Source: Youngiibacter fragilis 232.1
Lineage (GTDB): Bacteria > Bacillota > Clostridia > Clostridiales > Clostridiaceae
Reading direction: 5' to 3'
Assembly: GCF_000495435.3 (NCBI RefSeq)
Contig: NZ_AXUN02000035.1
Location: 1 to 64,000, forward strand
DNA length: 64,000 nt
The position numbers were made by a program, and so were the translations under genes. Positions 24,601 through 33,026 of this stretch are shown one piece after another; the first letter of the stretch is position 1; each line of letters starts with the position of its first letter. The notes beneath the pieces are model-generated. The model did not search any database and was not told the DNA's origin. It saw only the letters and a list, made by a program, of their open reading frames with translations.

Positions 24601-24650
24601 TGGCGGAGACATCGATTTCCAGATTTTATGGAAACCTGTTTCCGCCATTT
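24601..24650 (+). terminator. Nested hairpin after the activator gene
   Basis: TGGCGGA (24601-24607) pairs with TCCGCCA (24641-24647), enclosing TTTCCA/TGGAAA (24616-24621, 24629-24634). TTTG follows. Likely the terminator of the activator transcript. Confidence 0.55.
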
Positions 24651-24725
24651 GTATTATCATTGGAAATCAAGTCATATGAATACGTTTAAAACTAAGAGGG
24701 TATTTATTTTTCTGTAAATTCAGTT

Positions 24726-24742
24726 TTGGCATGGTGTTTGCT
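24726..24742 (+). promoter_or_regulatory. Sigma-54 (-24/-12) promoter
   Basis: TTGGCATGGTGTTTGCT matches the consensus TGGCAC-N5-TTGCA/T, with GG at 24728-24729 and GC at 24740-24741, exactly 12 bases apart. It precedes the AtuA-family gene by about 80 bases and follows a sigma-54 activator gene. Confidence 0.85.
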
Positions 24743-24824
24743 ATAAATCAAGATAGAGGTCAAAGGACCAAAGGCTGCTCTTTGCGCGTGAAGAACAGTT
24801 AATAATGAAACCAGGAGTGATTTT

Positions 24825-26192
24825 ATGAAGACTGTATATATAGGCGGGGGGCAGGGTTTCTGGGGAGATACCAATGACGGTGCCATTGCGATGGTTGAAA
24901 AGGCCAAAATTGATTATCTTGCCTGTGACTACCTTGCAGAACTCACTTTGTCGATAATGCAGAAGCAGAAGAATAAGAACCCTAACGCTGGATTTGCCAA
25001 GGATTTCATAACCCTGTACGGACAGATTGCAGAGACCTGTTACAAGAAGAAGATAAGGATAGTAACAAATGCTGGCGGAATGAACATAACCGGAGCGGTA
25101 AAGGAAATTGAAAAAATCGCAAGGGAAAAGGGATTAAAGGGACTGAAGATAGGCTACGTACTAGGGGATGATATCAAGGATAAGCTGCCAGGACTTCTCG
25201 AAAGTGGAGTCAAGTTCGTTAACATGGATAATGATGGTGAATTCACTGAAATTCTAGACAGAATCTATAATGTGAACGTCTATCACGGACATGAGCCGAT
25301 ACTTAAATGCCTTGAGGAAGGTGCGGATGTTGTCATAACAGGAAGGGCAACAGATTCAAGCCTTTTCCTGGCTCCTCTCATCCATGAATTTGGGTGGGAC
25401 TCAAAGGATTATGACAATATGGCCAAAGGGATTATGACAGGCCATCTTCTGGAATGCGGCGGACAGGTTTCAGGTGGAAACTGCGACTACAACTGGAGAG
25501 AAATACCTGATCTTGCAGATTTGGGGTTTCCAATAGCTGAGGTAACTGAAGATAGTCTTGTTATAACTAAGACTCCCGGAACTGGTGGACTTGTAACAGA
25601 GCAGTCAGTAAAAGAACAGTTGCTTTATGAGATTCATGACCCTGCAAACTATATAACACCTGATGTCATAGCTGATGTAAGTCAGGTAACAGTTGAAAGC
25701 GTCGGAGAGAACCGAGTGAAGATTTCTAACATAAAAGGAAAGCCTGCTCCTGAAACTCTCAAGCTCTGTGTTGGATATTCCGCAGGTTACAAGGTTGAGT
25801 CGTTCTATTGCTTCGCATGGCCGGATGCATACGACAAGGCAAAGCTGGCTTCAGAAATTGTCATGGAGAAGATGAGGAAGAAGGATTTGAAGACAGAGGA
25901 GGTAAGGGTTGACTATGTTGGCCTCAATTCACTTCATCTATCACTCGCAGATATGTCAGAGGAAAGGCTAAATGATCTAAATGAGGTGATCCTCAGGATT
26001 GCTATAAGGACAAAAGAGAAGTCAGAGGCTGAGAAGATAATACCCGAGATAGCGCCGCTTCAGCTGAACGGACCTCCAGGTGGAGCCCTTTTCGGTGGAA
26101 GGTCCAAAGTAAGCGAAGTCATCGCTCTATGGCCTACAGCAGTACCAAAGTCAATCGTTGTGCTTACATCAAACAATCTGGAGGTGTTGTAG
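24825..26192 (+). CDS. AtuA-family protein (DUF1446)
   Basis: 455-residue protein of the DUF1446/AtuA family, named after the acyclic terpene utilisation cluster of Pseudomonas, where its biochemical role is still undefined. The N-terminus GGGQGFWGDTNDGAIAMV, the central NAGGMNITGA and VVITGRATDSSLFLAPLIHEFGW, and LLECGGQVSGGNCDY are family hallmarks. AGGAGTGA lies before ATG 24825. In many genomes an additional small domain is fused at the C-terminus; here it is a separate gene immediately downstream. First gene of the sigma-54 operon. Residue-level catalytic assignment is not possible. Confidence 0.85.
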   Translation: MKTVYIGGGQGFWGDTNDGAIAMVEKAKIDYLACDYLAELTLSIMQKQKNKNPNAGFAKDFITLYGQIAETCYKKKIRIVTNAGGMNITGAVKEIEKIAREKGLKGLKIGYVLGDDIKDKLPGLLESGVKFVNMDNDGEFTEILDRIYNVNVYHGHEPILKCLEEGADVVITGRATDSSLFLAPLIHEFGWDSKDYDNMAKGIMTGHLLECGGQVSGGNCDYNWREIPDLADLGFPIAEVTEDSLVITKTPGTGGLVTEQSVKEQLLYEIHDPANYITPDVIADVSQVTVESVGENRVKISNIKGKPAPETLKLCVGYSAGYKVESFYCFAWPDAYDKAKLASEIVMEKMRKKDLKTEEVRVDYVGLNSLHLSLADMSEERLNDLNEVILRIAIRTKEKSEAEKIIPEIAPLQLNGPPGGALFGGRSKVSEVIALWPTAVPKSIVVLTSNNLEVL

Positions 26193-26193
26193 G

Positions 26194-26517
26194 ATGAAGA
26201 AGACATACTATATCAAGGACCTGGCACATGGAAGGTCAGGTGATAAGGGAGACAGGAGCAACATCTGTATGTTCGCGAGGAATCCTGAGGACTATGAATT
26301 CCTGAAGCAGGAGCTTACAGCCGAAAGGGTAAAGGCCTACTTCGGAGATATGGTAAAGGGTGATGTGATAAGGTACGAGGTCGAGTCTCTGAAGGGATTC
26401 AATTTCGTAATGGACAAGGCGCTGGGTGGTGGTGCTACGATGTCCATCAGATTAGATAATTTAGGCAAGACAATGTATACTGCGCTTTTGAGAATGAAGC
26501 TTGAACGGGAAGAATAA
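26194..26517 (+). CDS. AtuA C-terminal-like small protein
   Basis: 107-residue protein corresponding to the ferredoxin-fold-like module usually fused to, or encoded next to, DUF1446 proteins (LAHGRSGDKGDRSNICMFAR is diagnostic). Start at ATG 26194 with GGAGGT eight bases upstream. It begins one base after the DUF1446 stop codon, so the two are surely made together and likely form one complex. Function unknown. Confidence 0.8.
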   Translation: MKKTYYIKDLAHGRSGDKGDRSNICMFARNPEDYEFLKQELTAERVKAYFGDMVKGDVIRYEVESLKGFNFVMDKALGGGATMSIRLDNLGKTMYTALLRMKLEREE

Positions 26518-26527
26518 GGAGGAGAAT

Positions 26528-27796
26528 ATGAAAATAAGTGAATACAAAGGATTTTACAAGCTTTCGATTGAGGAAAGGTTGAAGGAGGCAGTTGAATTTG
26601 CAGGATTGACTAATGAAGAAGCTATCGTACTAAGCGACCCCAATGCACTAACTCCTGATATGGCAGATCACATGGTTGAGAATGTCATAGGACGGTATTC
26701 TCTTCCAATGGGTGTTGCAGTGAACTTTCTCATCAACGGAAAGGACTATCTGATACCAATGGTAACAGAAGAGCCATCAGTCATAGCGGCAGCCAGCAAC
26801 GGAGCAAAGATGGCGAGAGAGAACGGAGGAATATTCGCGAGCAACAGCGGTACTGTAATGATCTCACAGATCCAGGTGCTGGACGTAGAGGACGCAAATT
26901 ATGCGAGGATAAAAGTCCTAGAGAATAGAAAGGCCATAGCTGACAGATGCAACGAGATGGATCCGGTTCTCGTTAAGCTTGGCGGGGGTGTAGTGGATGT
27001 AGAGGCGAGGGTAGTAGAATCATCCATAATAGGTGACATGCTGGTAGTTCATCTGAAGGTAAACACACTTGATGCTATGGGAGCCAATGCAGTAAATACA
27101 ATGGCAGAAGGTATCTCACCATTCATCGAAGAAATCACAGGTGGTCGTGTTAACCTGAGGATACTATCTAACCTTGCTATTTTCAGGCTTGCAAGGGCAA
27201 GGGCCAGGTTCAGTAAGGAGAGTCTTGGTGGCGAGCATGTTGTTGATGCGATAATCGATGCATATGCATTCGCAGAGGCTGACCCTTTCAGAGCAGCTAC
27301 ACACAATAAGGGAATCATGAACGGTATTTCTGCAGCGGTCCTTGCGACAGGCAACGACACGAGAGCAGTTGAATCCGGAGCCCATGCCTATGCTTCAATC
27401 AGTGGATCATACAAGCCGCTTTCAACCTGGGAGAAGGACAAGAACGGAGACCTTGTCGGAACTATAGAGCTGCCTATGGCTGTAGGTCTTGTTGGAGGAG
27501 CCACCAAGGTACATCCTCAAGCCAAAGCTGCAGTTAGAATACTTGGTGTTAAGTCAGCTGGTGAACTTGGAGAAGTTTTCGCTGCATTAGGGCTAATCCA
27601 GAATTTCTCAGCTGTAAGGGTACTGGCAACAGAAGGAGTACAGAGAGGTCACATGGGTCTCCATGCAAGAAATGTTGCCGCTGTAGCTGGTGCAAAGGGT
27701 GATGTACTCGAGGCAATTGTAAAGAGAATGGTTTCTGAAAAGAAGGTTAGGGTTGAATATGCTCAGGAACTTCTAAAGGAATATGAAAAGAAATAA
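26528..27796 (+). CDS. mvaA: Class II (degradative-type) hydroxymethylglutaryl-CoA reductase
   Basis: 422-residue HMG-CoA reductase of class II. ATG 26528 follows AGGAGG. The catalytic set defined in Pseudomonas mevalonii is present by motif: Glu in TEEPSVIAAASNGAK, Lys in ATHNKGIMNG, Asp in ATGNDTRAVE and the C-terminal His in GHMGLHARN. It interconverts mevalonate and HMG-CoA with NAD(P)(H). In an operon with a transporter and a sigma-54 activator, the catabolic direction (mevalonate to HMG-CoA) is favoured over biosynthesis; no other mevalonate-pathway gene is near. No HMG-CoA lyase is in the window, so the next step may be encoded elsewhere or replaced by the AtuA pair. Confidence 0.92.
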   Translation: MKISEYKGFYKLSIEERLKEAVEFAGLTNEEAIVLSDPNALTPDMADHMVENVIGRYSLPMGVAVNFLINGKDYLIPMVTEEPSVIAAASNGAKMARENGGIFASNSGTVMISQIQVLDVEDANYARIKVLENRKAIADRCNEMDPVLVKLGGGVVDVEARVVESSIIGDMLVVHLKVNTLDAMGANAVNTMAEGISPFIEEITGGRVNLRILSNLAIFRLARARARFSKESLGGEHVVDAIIDAYAFAEADPFRAATHNKGIMNGISAAVLATGNDTRAVESGAHAYASISGSYKPLSTWEKDKNGDLVGTIELPMAVGLVGGATKVHPQAKAAVRILGVKSAGELGEVFAALGLIQNFSAVRVLATEGVQRGHMGLHARNVAAVAGAKGDVLEAIVKRMVSEKKVRVEYAQELLKEYEKK

Positions 27797-27818
27797 GAAT
27801 CGAATCGGGGGAAGCAGA

Positions 27819-28277
27819 ATGGAAAACAAAAAGGTCCAGCTTACTGAGGTCTGGGGCGACACCGTAGACCTGAAGGAACTAATGATCGCATCATTGCTAG
27901 GAATCGCACTTACCATGTCAATGTTTCTGATTGGCCGTAACATATTTTTGAGGATTGAGGGACTAGATCCTGGCCTTGCCAAAGGTTATTCTCTGCTCAT
28001 TGGTATAGTGGGTTGCATCGCCTCAGGAGTAATTTCCGCCAAATTGTTCAAGCCTAAGAGAATCGTAGAGGAAAAGTTTGAGAACGAGGATATTGAAGAG
28101 ATCCTTAAGGCCGCAGGCATGACAGTTGAAGATGAAATTAATGCACTCAGGAATGTCGATCCGGCAATAATCGCTGAAATGGAAGAGTTTGAGCTTTATA
28201 GTCTTCTTGAGCTGGTGCCTGAGGACTCGCCAAACTACAAACCGGAATACAAGGAAAAGGCAAAGGGGGGCAAATAA
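27819..28277 (+). CDS. Small membrane subunit of TctA-type transporter (TctB-like position)
   Basis: 152 residues with two hydrophobic helices (about 23-45 and 58-80) and an acidic cytoplasmic tail rich in Glu. Start at 27819 (MENKKVQLTEVWGD) after GGGGGA. It ends one base before the TctA-family permease. Classical TctB has four helices and no such tail, so this is an unusual two-helix partner or an unrelated accessory protein. I do not recognise a named family. Confidence 0.65.
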   Translation: MENKKVQLTEVWGDTVDLKELMIASLLGIALTMSMFLIGRNIFLRIEGLDPGLAKGYSLLIGIVGCIASGVISAKLFKPKRIVEEKFENEDIEEILKAAGMTVEDEINALRNVDPAIIAEMEEFELYSLLELVPEDSPNYKPEYKEKAKGGK

Positions 28278-29648
28278 ATGTTATTCATACAGGCTTTCAT
28301 CGCGGCTACCTTTGGGGGAGTGCTGTATACCATAATCGGAATCATACCCGGAACTGATGAAACAGCTACGATGGCTCCAGTTACACTTATACTCGTTCTC
28401 ATGGGACTTCCAGGTGAGGTGCTATTCGCCTGGTTTGTTGGAATTATAGTAGCAATGCAGATAAGCCATACTATCCCGACAGCAATGGCTGCACTTCCTG
28501 GAAGTACTATGGCTGTACCTATGGTACTTAACAGCTCAATTGCAAAGAGGCTTGGTATACCACATGTCGCCATGAGAAAGATGGCAGCAGGTTCACTCAT
28601 TGGATCGTTAACAGGACTTATGGTCGCTATCGGATTTGCGCTTTTAATGGCGCCGCTCGGTAACATGGTAAAGCCGTACATCGGACTCATATTTACAATC
28701 GGAGCCATGGTAATCGGTTATATGTCGAAAGCCAAGTGGGGTGCAGTAATCGCTCTTTTCCCCTTCGCGTTCCTTATACAGGGGTTCCAAAGGATAGCTG
28801 TAGAAGGTGTAGGCAAGACCCTCTTCATATCTATCTTCATGGGAATAACAATAGGACCAATGATCGCTGAAGTATTCAATGTATTCATACCAAGCCAAAG
28901 AGACAAGCAGAGAAGGAACAAGGCATCAACTATCTGGCTTGCGCCTGACTCAAGCAAGAAGAAAGGATTATTTCCAAATCCGTTCAAGATTTTCACAAAA
29001 AGGCAGAATAAGACTATATTACTGATGTCCTCCATAGGAGCCTGCACATTCACGTTCTCGCCCGTTGGCATGACTGTTATGCTTGGCGAAATCATCAATG
29101 GAAAGTGTAAAGAACTTTATGAGAGGGTAACCACAACACTAGGTGTCCAGGATGCCATAAGCAACAGTACATATCTTGGAGAATTTATAATACCACTGAT
29201 CGCTTTTGCAGGACTTCCGCTAAGTCCAGTCGCTACTGGACCAGGAGCACCACTCTTCAATGCACCTCCAAGGTTTACAATAGAGCCGCTTAACAACCTT
29301 GCACAGTTGCTATCGATACCAGACTACTTCATATTTGGCTTCATCGGAATAATAGGCGGAGCACTGTTTGCATTCCCAATAGCTATAAAGAAGGCAAGGT
29401 CATGGACCGAGCTTATGTTTAGGGCAGTAAGCCATGAAGCCCTGATTGGTGCATTCATAGGACTTATATGCATGCTTGCATTCTATGAAGCTGGAATTCT
29501 TGGAATATTCGTTGCTGTCAGCATTGGAATATTCGGCGGCTTACTGCATAACCTTTTTGGCATACACACAGGTGTGCAATTTATGGCCTATTATGCATCA
29601 GGCTATATTGTGACTCAGGCACTTGCACTGGCAAAGATACTCATATAA
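28278..29648 (+). CDS. TctA-family (DUF112) secondary transporter, large permease
   Basis: 456-residue polytopic membrane protein. The paired family motifs are visible as GIIPGTDETATMAPVTLI near residues 22-39 and GLPLSPVATGPGAPLF in the second half, the signature of tripartite tricarboxylate transporter large subunits. No TctC periplasmic binding protein is encoded nearby, so this may act as a two-component carrier. Context (HMG-CoA reductase, AtuA pair) suggests uptake of a branched C5-C6 hydroxyacid such as mevalonate; this is inference. Last gene of the sigma-54 operon. Confidence 0.88.
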   Translation: MLFIQAFIAATFGGVLYTIIGIIPGTDETATMAPVTLILVLMGLPGEVLFAWFVGIIVAMQISHTIPTAMAALPGSTMAVPMVLNSSIAKRLGIPHVAMRKMAAGSLIGSLTGLMVAIGFALLMAPLGNMVKPYIGLIFTIGAMVIGYMSKAKWGAVIALFPFAFLIQGFQRIAVEGVGKTLFISIFMGITIGPMIAEVFNVFIPSQRDKQRRNKASTIWLAPDSSKKKGLFPNPFKIFTKRQNKTILLMSSIGACTFTFSPVGMTVMLGEIINGKCKELYERVTTTLGVQDAISNSTYLGEFIIPLIAFAGLPLSPVATGPGAPLFNAPPRFTIEPLNNLAQLLSIPDYFIFGFIGIIGGALFAFPIAIKKARSWTELMFRAVSHEALIGAFIGLICMLAFYEAGILGIFVAVSIGIFGGLLHNLFGIHTGVQFMAYYASGYIVTQALALAKILI

Positions 29649-29669
29649 CCCAAAATGTTGGTCAAAATT

Positions 29670-29698
29670 ATCCCCGCACTTTAGTTGCGGGGATTCCT
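29670..29698 (+). terminator. Terminator of the sigma-54 operon
   Basis: ATCCCCGCA (29670-29678) pairs with TGCGGGGAT (29686-29694) around a 7-base loop; only a short T-rich tail follows. Confidence 0.7.
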
Positions 29699-29771
29699 GT
29701 TGAAAGAAGTGCCGATGCATCGTATCATGGTTTTAGGTATATCTGAGTATCAGTAATTTGGAGGTAAAATA

Positions 29772-30266
29772 ATGTCTGAAAGCAATGAAACAAACCTTGA
29801 TAAGATGATGGAAAGGGCAGAGGTTTCTGCAAAAGGCTATTTCAGGGAGGGGTTCAACTGCTCTGAATGCGTCTTCCAGAGCTTCCTTGACCTTGGACTT
29901 ACTGACCTGCCCCGAGAAGTCATTGCGCTGTCTTCAGGCTTTGGCGGCGGTATCGGAATGACCAGGAATACCTGCGGGGCACTTCTTGGAGCAGCAATGT
30001 CAGTTGCGGCGGTCAAGGGAAGGAAAGACCCAAAAGCTAAAGAGGACATCAAAGAAAGGATCGAGGAACTCTACAGCGAGGGTGGGATCTACAGCATCTT
30101 CAGCTCGCTCGTAAAAGAATTTGAAGAGAAGTACGGGACCGTAAGCTGCAAGGAAATAACCGATGTGTATCCAGATTGGCATTCCAGGGAAAGGAAGAAG
30201 AATTGCCAGAGCATAGTCGGATATGCAGCGGCTCTTGGCGTCAAGTATGCACTGAAGCAGATATAG
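29772..30266 (+). CDS. C_GCAxxG_C_C family redox protein
   Basis: 164-residue small cytoplasmic protein of the cysteine-rich family named for its motif. Visible stations are FNCSECVF near 30, the NTCGALLGA variant of GCAxxG near 67, a single Cys in VSCKEI and the late Cys in KKNCQSIVGYAA. Such proteins are common in anaerobes and often neighbour redox enzymes; a metal- or thiol-based redox role is presumed but not proven. Start ATG 29772 after GGAGG. It follows the sigma-54 operon beyond that operon's terminator and appears to be monocistronic. Confidence 0.83.
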   Translation: MSESNETNLDKMMERAEVSAKGYFREGFNCSECVFQSFLDLGLTDLPREVIALSSGFGGGIGMTRNTCGALLGAAMSVAAVKGRKDPKAKEDIKERIEELYSEGGIYSIFSSLVKEFEEKYGTVSCKEITDVYPDWHSRERKKNCQSIVGYAAALGVKYALKQI

Positions 30267-30283
30267 AGATTCTGAAATCATAA

Positions 30284-30328
30284 TGAGCCATGTCCCGTGC
30301 TATGCAGGACATGGCTCATGTGCTTTTC
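30284..30328 (+). terminator. Terminator after C_GCAxxG_C_C gene
   Basis: TGAGCCATGTCC (30284-30295) pairs with GGACATGGCTCA (30307-30318); TGTGCTTTTCC follows. Confidence 0.8.
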
Positions 30329-30336
30329 CGGTTCGA

Positions 30337-31152
30337 CTATTCCACTTCTCGTGACCTGAATGACAATCCTTCAGACGGATCATGCTCTGATGCATCATTG
30401 TAACTATGGTCTAGTCTTCCAGACCTGGCCTTGAGGAAATGGATGAACTGCACATTGAGAAGGGGGTAAGAGGCATTTTCAGGTACGTAGTAATGCCACC
30501 ATTCGGACTTGTTTACCCTGAAGCCGCTTCTTTGCATGATATCGATGAGTAGGGCACGGTTAGCTTTTTGTCTTTCCGTGGCACCATCGTAGTCTATGTG
30601 TGCTTTTATGCTGAAGTCATCAAACTCTGACGGCATATCCAGTTCCTTACCGTTTGAATCCACAAGGGTCATATCCACTGCAAGCCCCTTTGGGTGAAGA
30701 GAGCTGGCTGAAGGCTTTGCAACGTAAATTTTAAGCTCTTTTGGCGTTGAATCATAAAGGCTCTGCTGCACTGACACCGGTCGGTATGCATCGAATATCT
30801 TGATCCTCAATCCCTTTGACTTTGCAAGCCTTTGAGCCCTAAGAAGCCTTGAGGCGATGTCCTTATGTATTAGGCAGAGCACTGTGTCATAGTGGACCCT
30901 TCCAGTAAAGTTGTCACTTGTCGCATATCTCTGGTCGATTATGAAGCTTTCATCAAGGCTTTTAAGGTCTACGAGGTCCTTGTAGTAGAAAGGGGAGGGA
31001 TGATGAAGAGGCTGAGGATATGAAGTCGGCAAATCCCCGGCACTTTCACCGGAAGCCAAAAAGGCCTTGTCATATGCATGAGCATATGATAGAGGACCTG
31101 TTGAAATTGACAATGATAACAAGAGTGCTGCAATTACCTGGAGCCTTTTCAT
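30337..31152 (-). CDS. Exported D-Ala-D-Ala dipeptidase, VanX/DdpX type (M15D)
   Basis: 271-residue peptidase with an N-terminal signal peptide (MKRLQVIAALLLSLSISTGP, cleavage near AHA). The zinc site is intact: SSLHPKGLAVDM supplies His and Asp (SxHxxGxAxD), and EWWHYY supplies the catalytic Glu and third ligand; the transition-state Arg lies in DAYRP. It hydrolyses D-Ala-D-Ala or similar muropeptide-derived dipeptides. Because it is exported and no vanHA or vanRS genes are near, it is more likely for cell-wall turnover or nutrient recovery than for glycopeptide resistance. It follows the lipoprotein gene on the same strand, with a hairpin between them. Confidence 0.9.
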   Translation of the reverse strand: MKRLQVIAALLLSLSISTGPLSYAHAYDKAFLASGESAGDLPTSYPQPLHHPSPFYYKDLVDLKSLDESFIIDQRYATSDNFTGRVHYDTVLCLIHKDIASRLLRAQRLAKSKGLRIKIFDAYRPVSVQQSLYDSTPKELKIYVAKPSASSLHPKGLAVDMTLVDSNGKELDMPSEFDDFSIKAHIDYDGATERQKANRALLIDIMQRSGFRVNKSEWWHYYVPENASYPLLNVQFIHFLKARSGRLDHSYNDASEHDPSEGLSFRSREVE

Positions 31153-31165
31153 CTTTTACCTCAAA

Positions 31166-31192
31166 GGAAGGTCTGGCAAAGCCTGACCTTCC
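31166..31192 (-). terminator. Hairpin between lipoprotein and VanX-like genes
   Basis: GGAAGGTC (31166-31173) pairs with GACCTTCC (31185-31192). Read on the minus strand it is followed by TTTGAGG, and it lies just after the lipoprotein stop and before the dipeptidase start. It could be an attenuating terminator. Confidence 0.55.
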
Positions 31193-31201
31193 TGGCATCA
31201 A

Positions 31202-31924
31202 CTACGGTATGTTAAGGTTTGTTACCTTGTAGTCTGAAGGAATGGTGAACATGCTGTCGTCTACAGTATCCGTAAGCTCTGATATTTCCATGATGGTCGT
31301 TGTAGTGTCAAAGGTATTTTCGATTCCCTTCAGCTCGTTGCCTTCGAAGAAATACCTGACGATTCCGCCCTCTGTAGTATATTCCTCGTATTCAAGCATC
31401 TTGCCCATGAAATCAGCCTTTCCCTTTCCCTTGTAGACAATGCCGTCAAGCTTGATCTCAGGAGCCTGAGGCGTACCGGCAGGGACTTGCTTTGAAGCAT
31501 CCATGACCATCACAGTCTTCATGTCGTGACTGATTAGGTATATCTTTCCATCCTTCATCACTGTGCTCATGGACATAGTGTCACCGAGGTCTATCTTGCT
31601 GGCCATGGCTTCACCGTCCATAGACATGGTTGCCTCCATGACATCCTCAAGTTCGCCGTTAACAGCTGCAAAGATCTTCAAAGTCATGGTGTATCTGCCG
31701 TCCTTCATTATGTCCACGAACTTCTGGGACAGAAGATCCGAAGTTGTCGGCATGGTTGCTGCAGTTGGGGAAGTTGGAGCAACAGTAGCTGAAGGCGCAG
31801 TTGGGGATGTCGGTGCCTCTTGCTTTGAGCCGCACGAGGTAAAAAGAGCAAATGAGCAGATGAGTACGATGTACATTAGCAGGGCTCTGCGGTGACTTGC
31901 AAATCGTATCCTTGTGACTGCCAT
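31202..31924 (-). CDS. Lipoprotein with LolA/LppX-like fold features
   Basis: 240-residue lipoprotein. The signal ends with lipobox FTSC (Cys31) after an unusually long, Arg-rich N-terminus; AGGGGTGA before ATG 31924 supports this start. A Pro/Thr/Ala linker (residues ~37-60) leads into a beta-rich domain with repeated short strands (GRYTMTLKIFAAVNGELEDV, GEAMASKIDLGDTMSMSTVM), the look of LolA/LppX-like lipoprotein folds. No catalytic motif seen. Function unknown; probably binds a hydrophobic ligand or is structural. Confidence 0.65.
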   Translation of the reverse strand: MAVTRIRFASHRRALLMYIVLICSFALFTSCGSKQEAPTSPTAPSATVAPTSPTAATMPTTSDLLSQKFVDIMKDGRYTMTLKIFAAVNGELEDVMEATMSMDGEAMASKIDLGDTMSMSTVMKDGKIYLISHDMKTVMVMDASKQVPAGTPQAPEIKLDGIVYKGKGKADFMGKMLEYEEYTTEGGIVRYFFEGNELKGIENTFDTTTTIMEISELTDTVDDSMFTIPSDYKVTNLNIP

Positions 31925-32081
31925 AAAATCACCCCTGTGTCGTTCTTGCAGGTTAATACCTGTTTATGATAATTGTATTCCCACATGACCTGCATGTCAA
32001 AGCATGATGGATAGTGAAGAAGTGCACATTTTCAACTATATCGACAAAATATTTTTTTAGATTTACAAAATATTCCTTAGG

Positions 32082-32110
32082 TTGTCCTATTATCCTACTG
32101 ATGATATAAT
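32082..32110 (+). promoter_or_regulatory. Promoter of the NERD-protein gene
   Basis: TTGTCC at 32082-32087 and a perfect TATAAT at 32105-32110 with a 17-base spacer, about 30 bases upstream of the start codon. Confidence 0.65.
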
Positions 32111-32138
32111 TAGGGCACTGTAGTGAAGGGGAGATATC

Positions 32139-32867
32139 ATGAGTATTTCGGAAATAATCATCTCCAATATTATGCCTTTGTTCTACCTTGCTTTAATACC
32201 GCTATTCATCCTTATAATAAGGGTTTATGGATTGTTCATAAGGTTCTCAAAGTCAGGTTATTCACTCTCTAGTGGCAACAGGTTCTATAAGACTATCTCA
32301 GACAAGGGTGCATATGGTGAATTCCTTATCTTCGAGATGCTTGAAGCCCTTGGAGAAGGAAACAGGATACTTGCCAACATATATCTTCCTGCTGATAATG
32401 GCAGGACAACGGAAATTGATCTTCTCATGATTCATCCGACCGGTATCTATGTATTCGAATCCAAAAACTACAGCGGATGGATATTCGGTGACGAGAAGGG
32501 CAGGAACTGGACACAGTGCCTTAAAGGCGGTAAGAAGATATCCTTCTATAACCCTGTCAGGCAGAACAGAGGGCACATCAATGCCCTAATGGAGAATCTC
32601 AGGGATGTAGGACCGGAAAGCTTCTTTTCATATATTGTCTTCAGCGAACGCTGTGAGCTCAAGAACGTCAGCGTATCATCATCCAACACTTCGGTTCTGA
32701 AGAGGAACCGTCTTAAAACAGCCCTTGCAGAAGACATTGCACGAAGGCGCACTGTGCTGGGGGAAAGCGAGATATCAGGCATATACGGGATACTTTCATG
32801 GTATTCTCTTGCAGATGACAGCGTCAAGGACAACCATATAAGGGTTATAAAGGAAGATATGGAGTAG
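32139..32867 (+). CDS. Membrane-anchored NERD (nuclease-related) domain protein
   Basis: 242 residues. One N-terminal transmembrane helix (about 12-32) is followed by a NERD domain: KGAYGEFLIFEMLEAL, then NIYLPADNGRTTEIDLLMIH and YVFESKNYSGWIFG, which carry the acidic/lysine residues (E...D...ExK) of the restriction-endonuclease-like fold. The family is predicted to cut or bind nucleic acid, but biochemical proof is scarce. Position under its own promoter, with a terminator after it, shows a monocistronic gene. A role in DNA uptake or defence is conceivable; nothing adjacent supports it. Confidence 0.82.
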   Translation: MSISEIIISNIMPLFYLALIPLFILIIRVYGLFIRFSKSGYSLSSGNRFYKTISDKGAYGEFLIFEMLEALGEGNRILANIYLPADNGRTTEIDLLMIHPTGIYVFESKNYSGWIFGDEKGRNWTQCLKGGKKISFYNPVRQNRGHINALMENLRDVGPESFFSYIVFSERCELKNVSVSSSNTSVLKRNRLKTALAEDIARRRTVLGESEISGIYGILSWYSLADDSVKDNHIRVIKEDME

Positions 32868-32871
32868 GTTG

Positions 32872-32898
32872 AAGGCAGTCATCAGGCTGCCTTTCTTA
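32872..32898 (+). terminator. Terminator after NERD gene
   Basis: AAGGCAG (32872-32878) pairs with CTGCCTT (32887-32893) and T-rich TCTTAT follows. Confidence 0.75.
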
Positions 32899-33026
32899 TA
32901 CCCATATACAGGAAGAATGATTGACTGTTTGTTAATATGGGTGCAAGAACAGGCAAAAGGTTGTAGAATCAGGTTAAGAGTATAATTGATGGTCGGAGAC
33001 TGTTGGGAATACGCAGGAGGGTTATC

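Noticed and set aside
30337-31152. Glycopeptide-resistance vanX
   Set aside because: The protein is exported and no vanH, vanA-type ligase or vanRS genes lie nearby; a cell-wall turnover role fits better.
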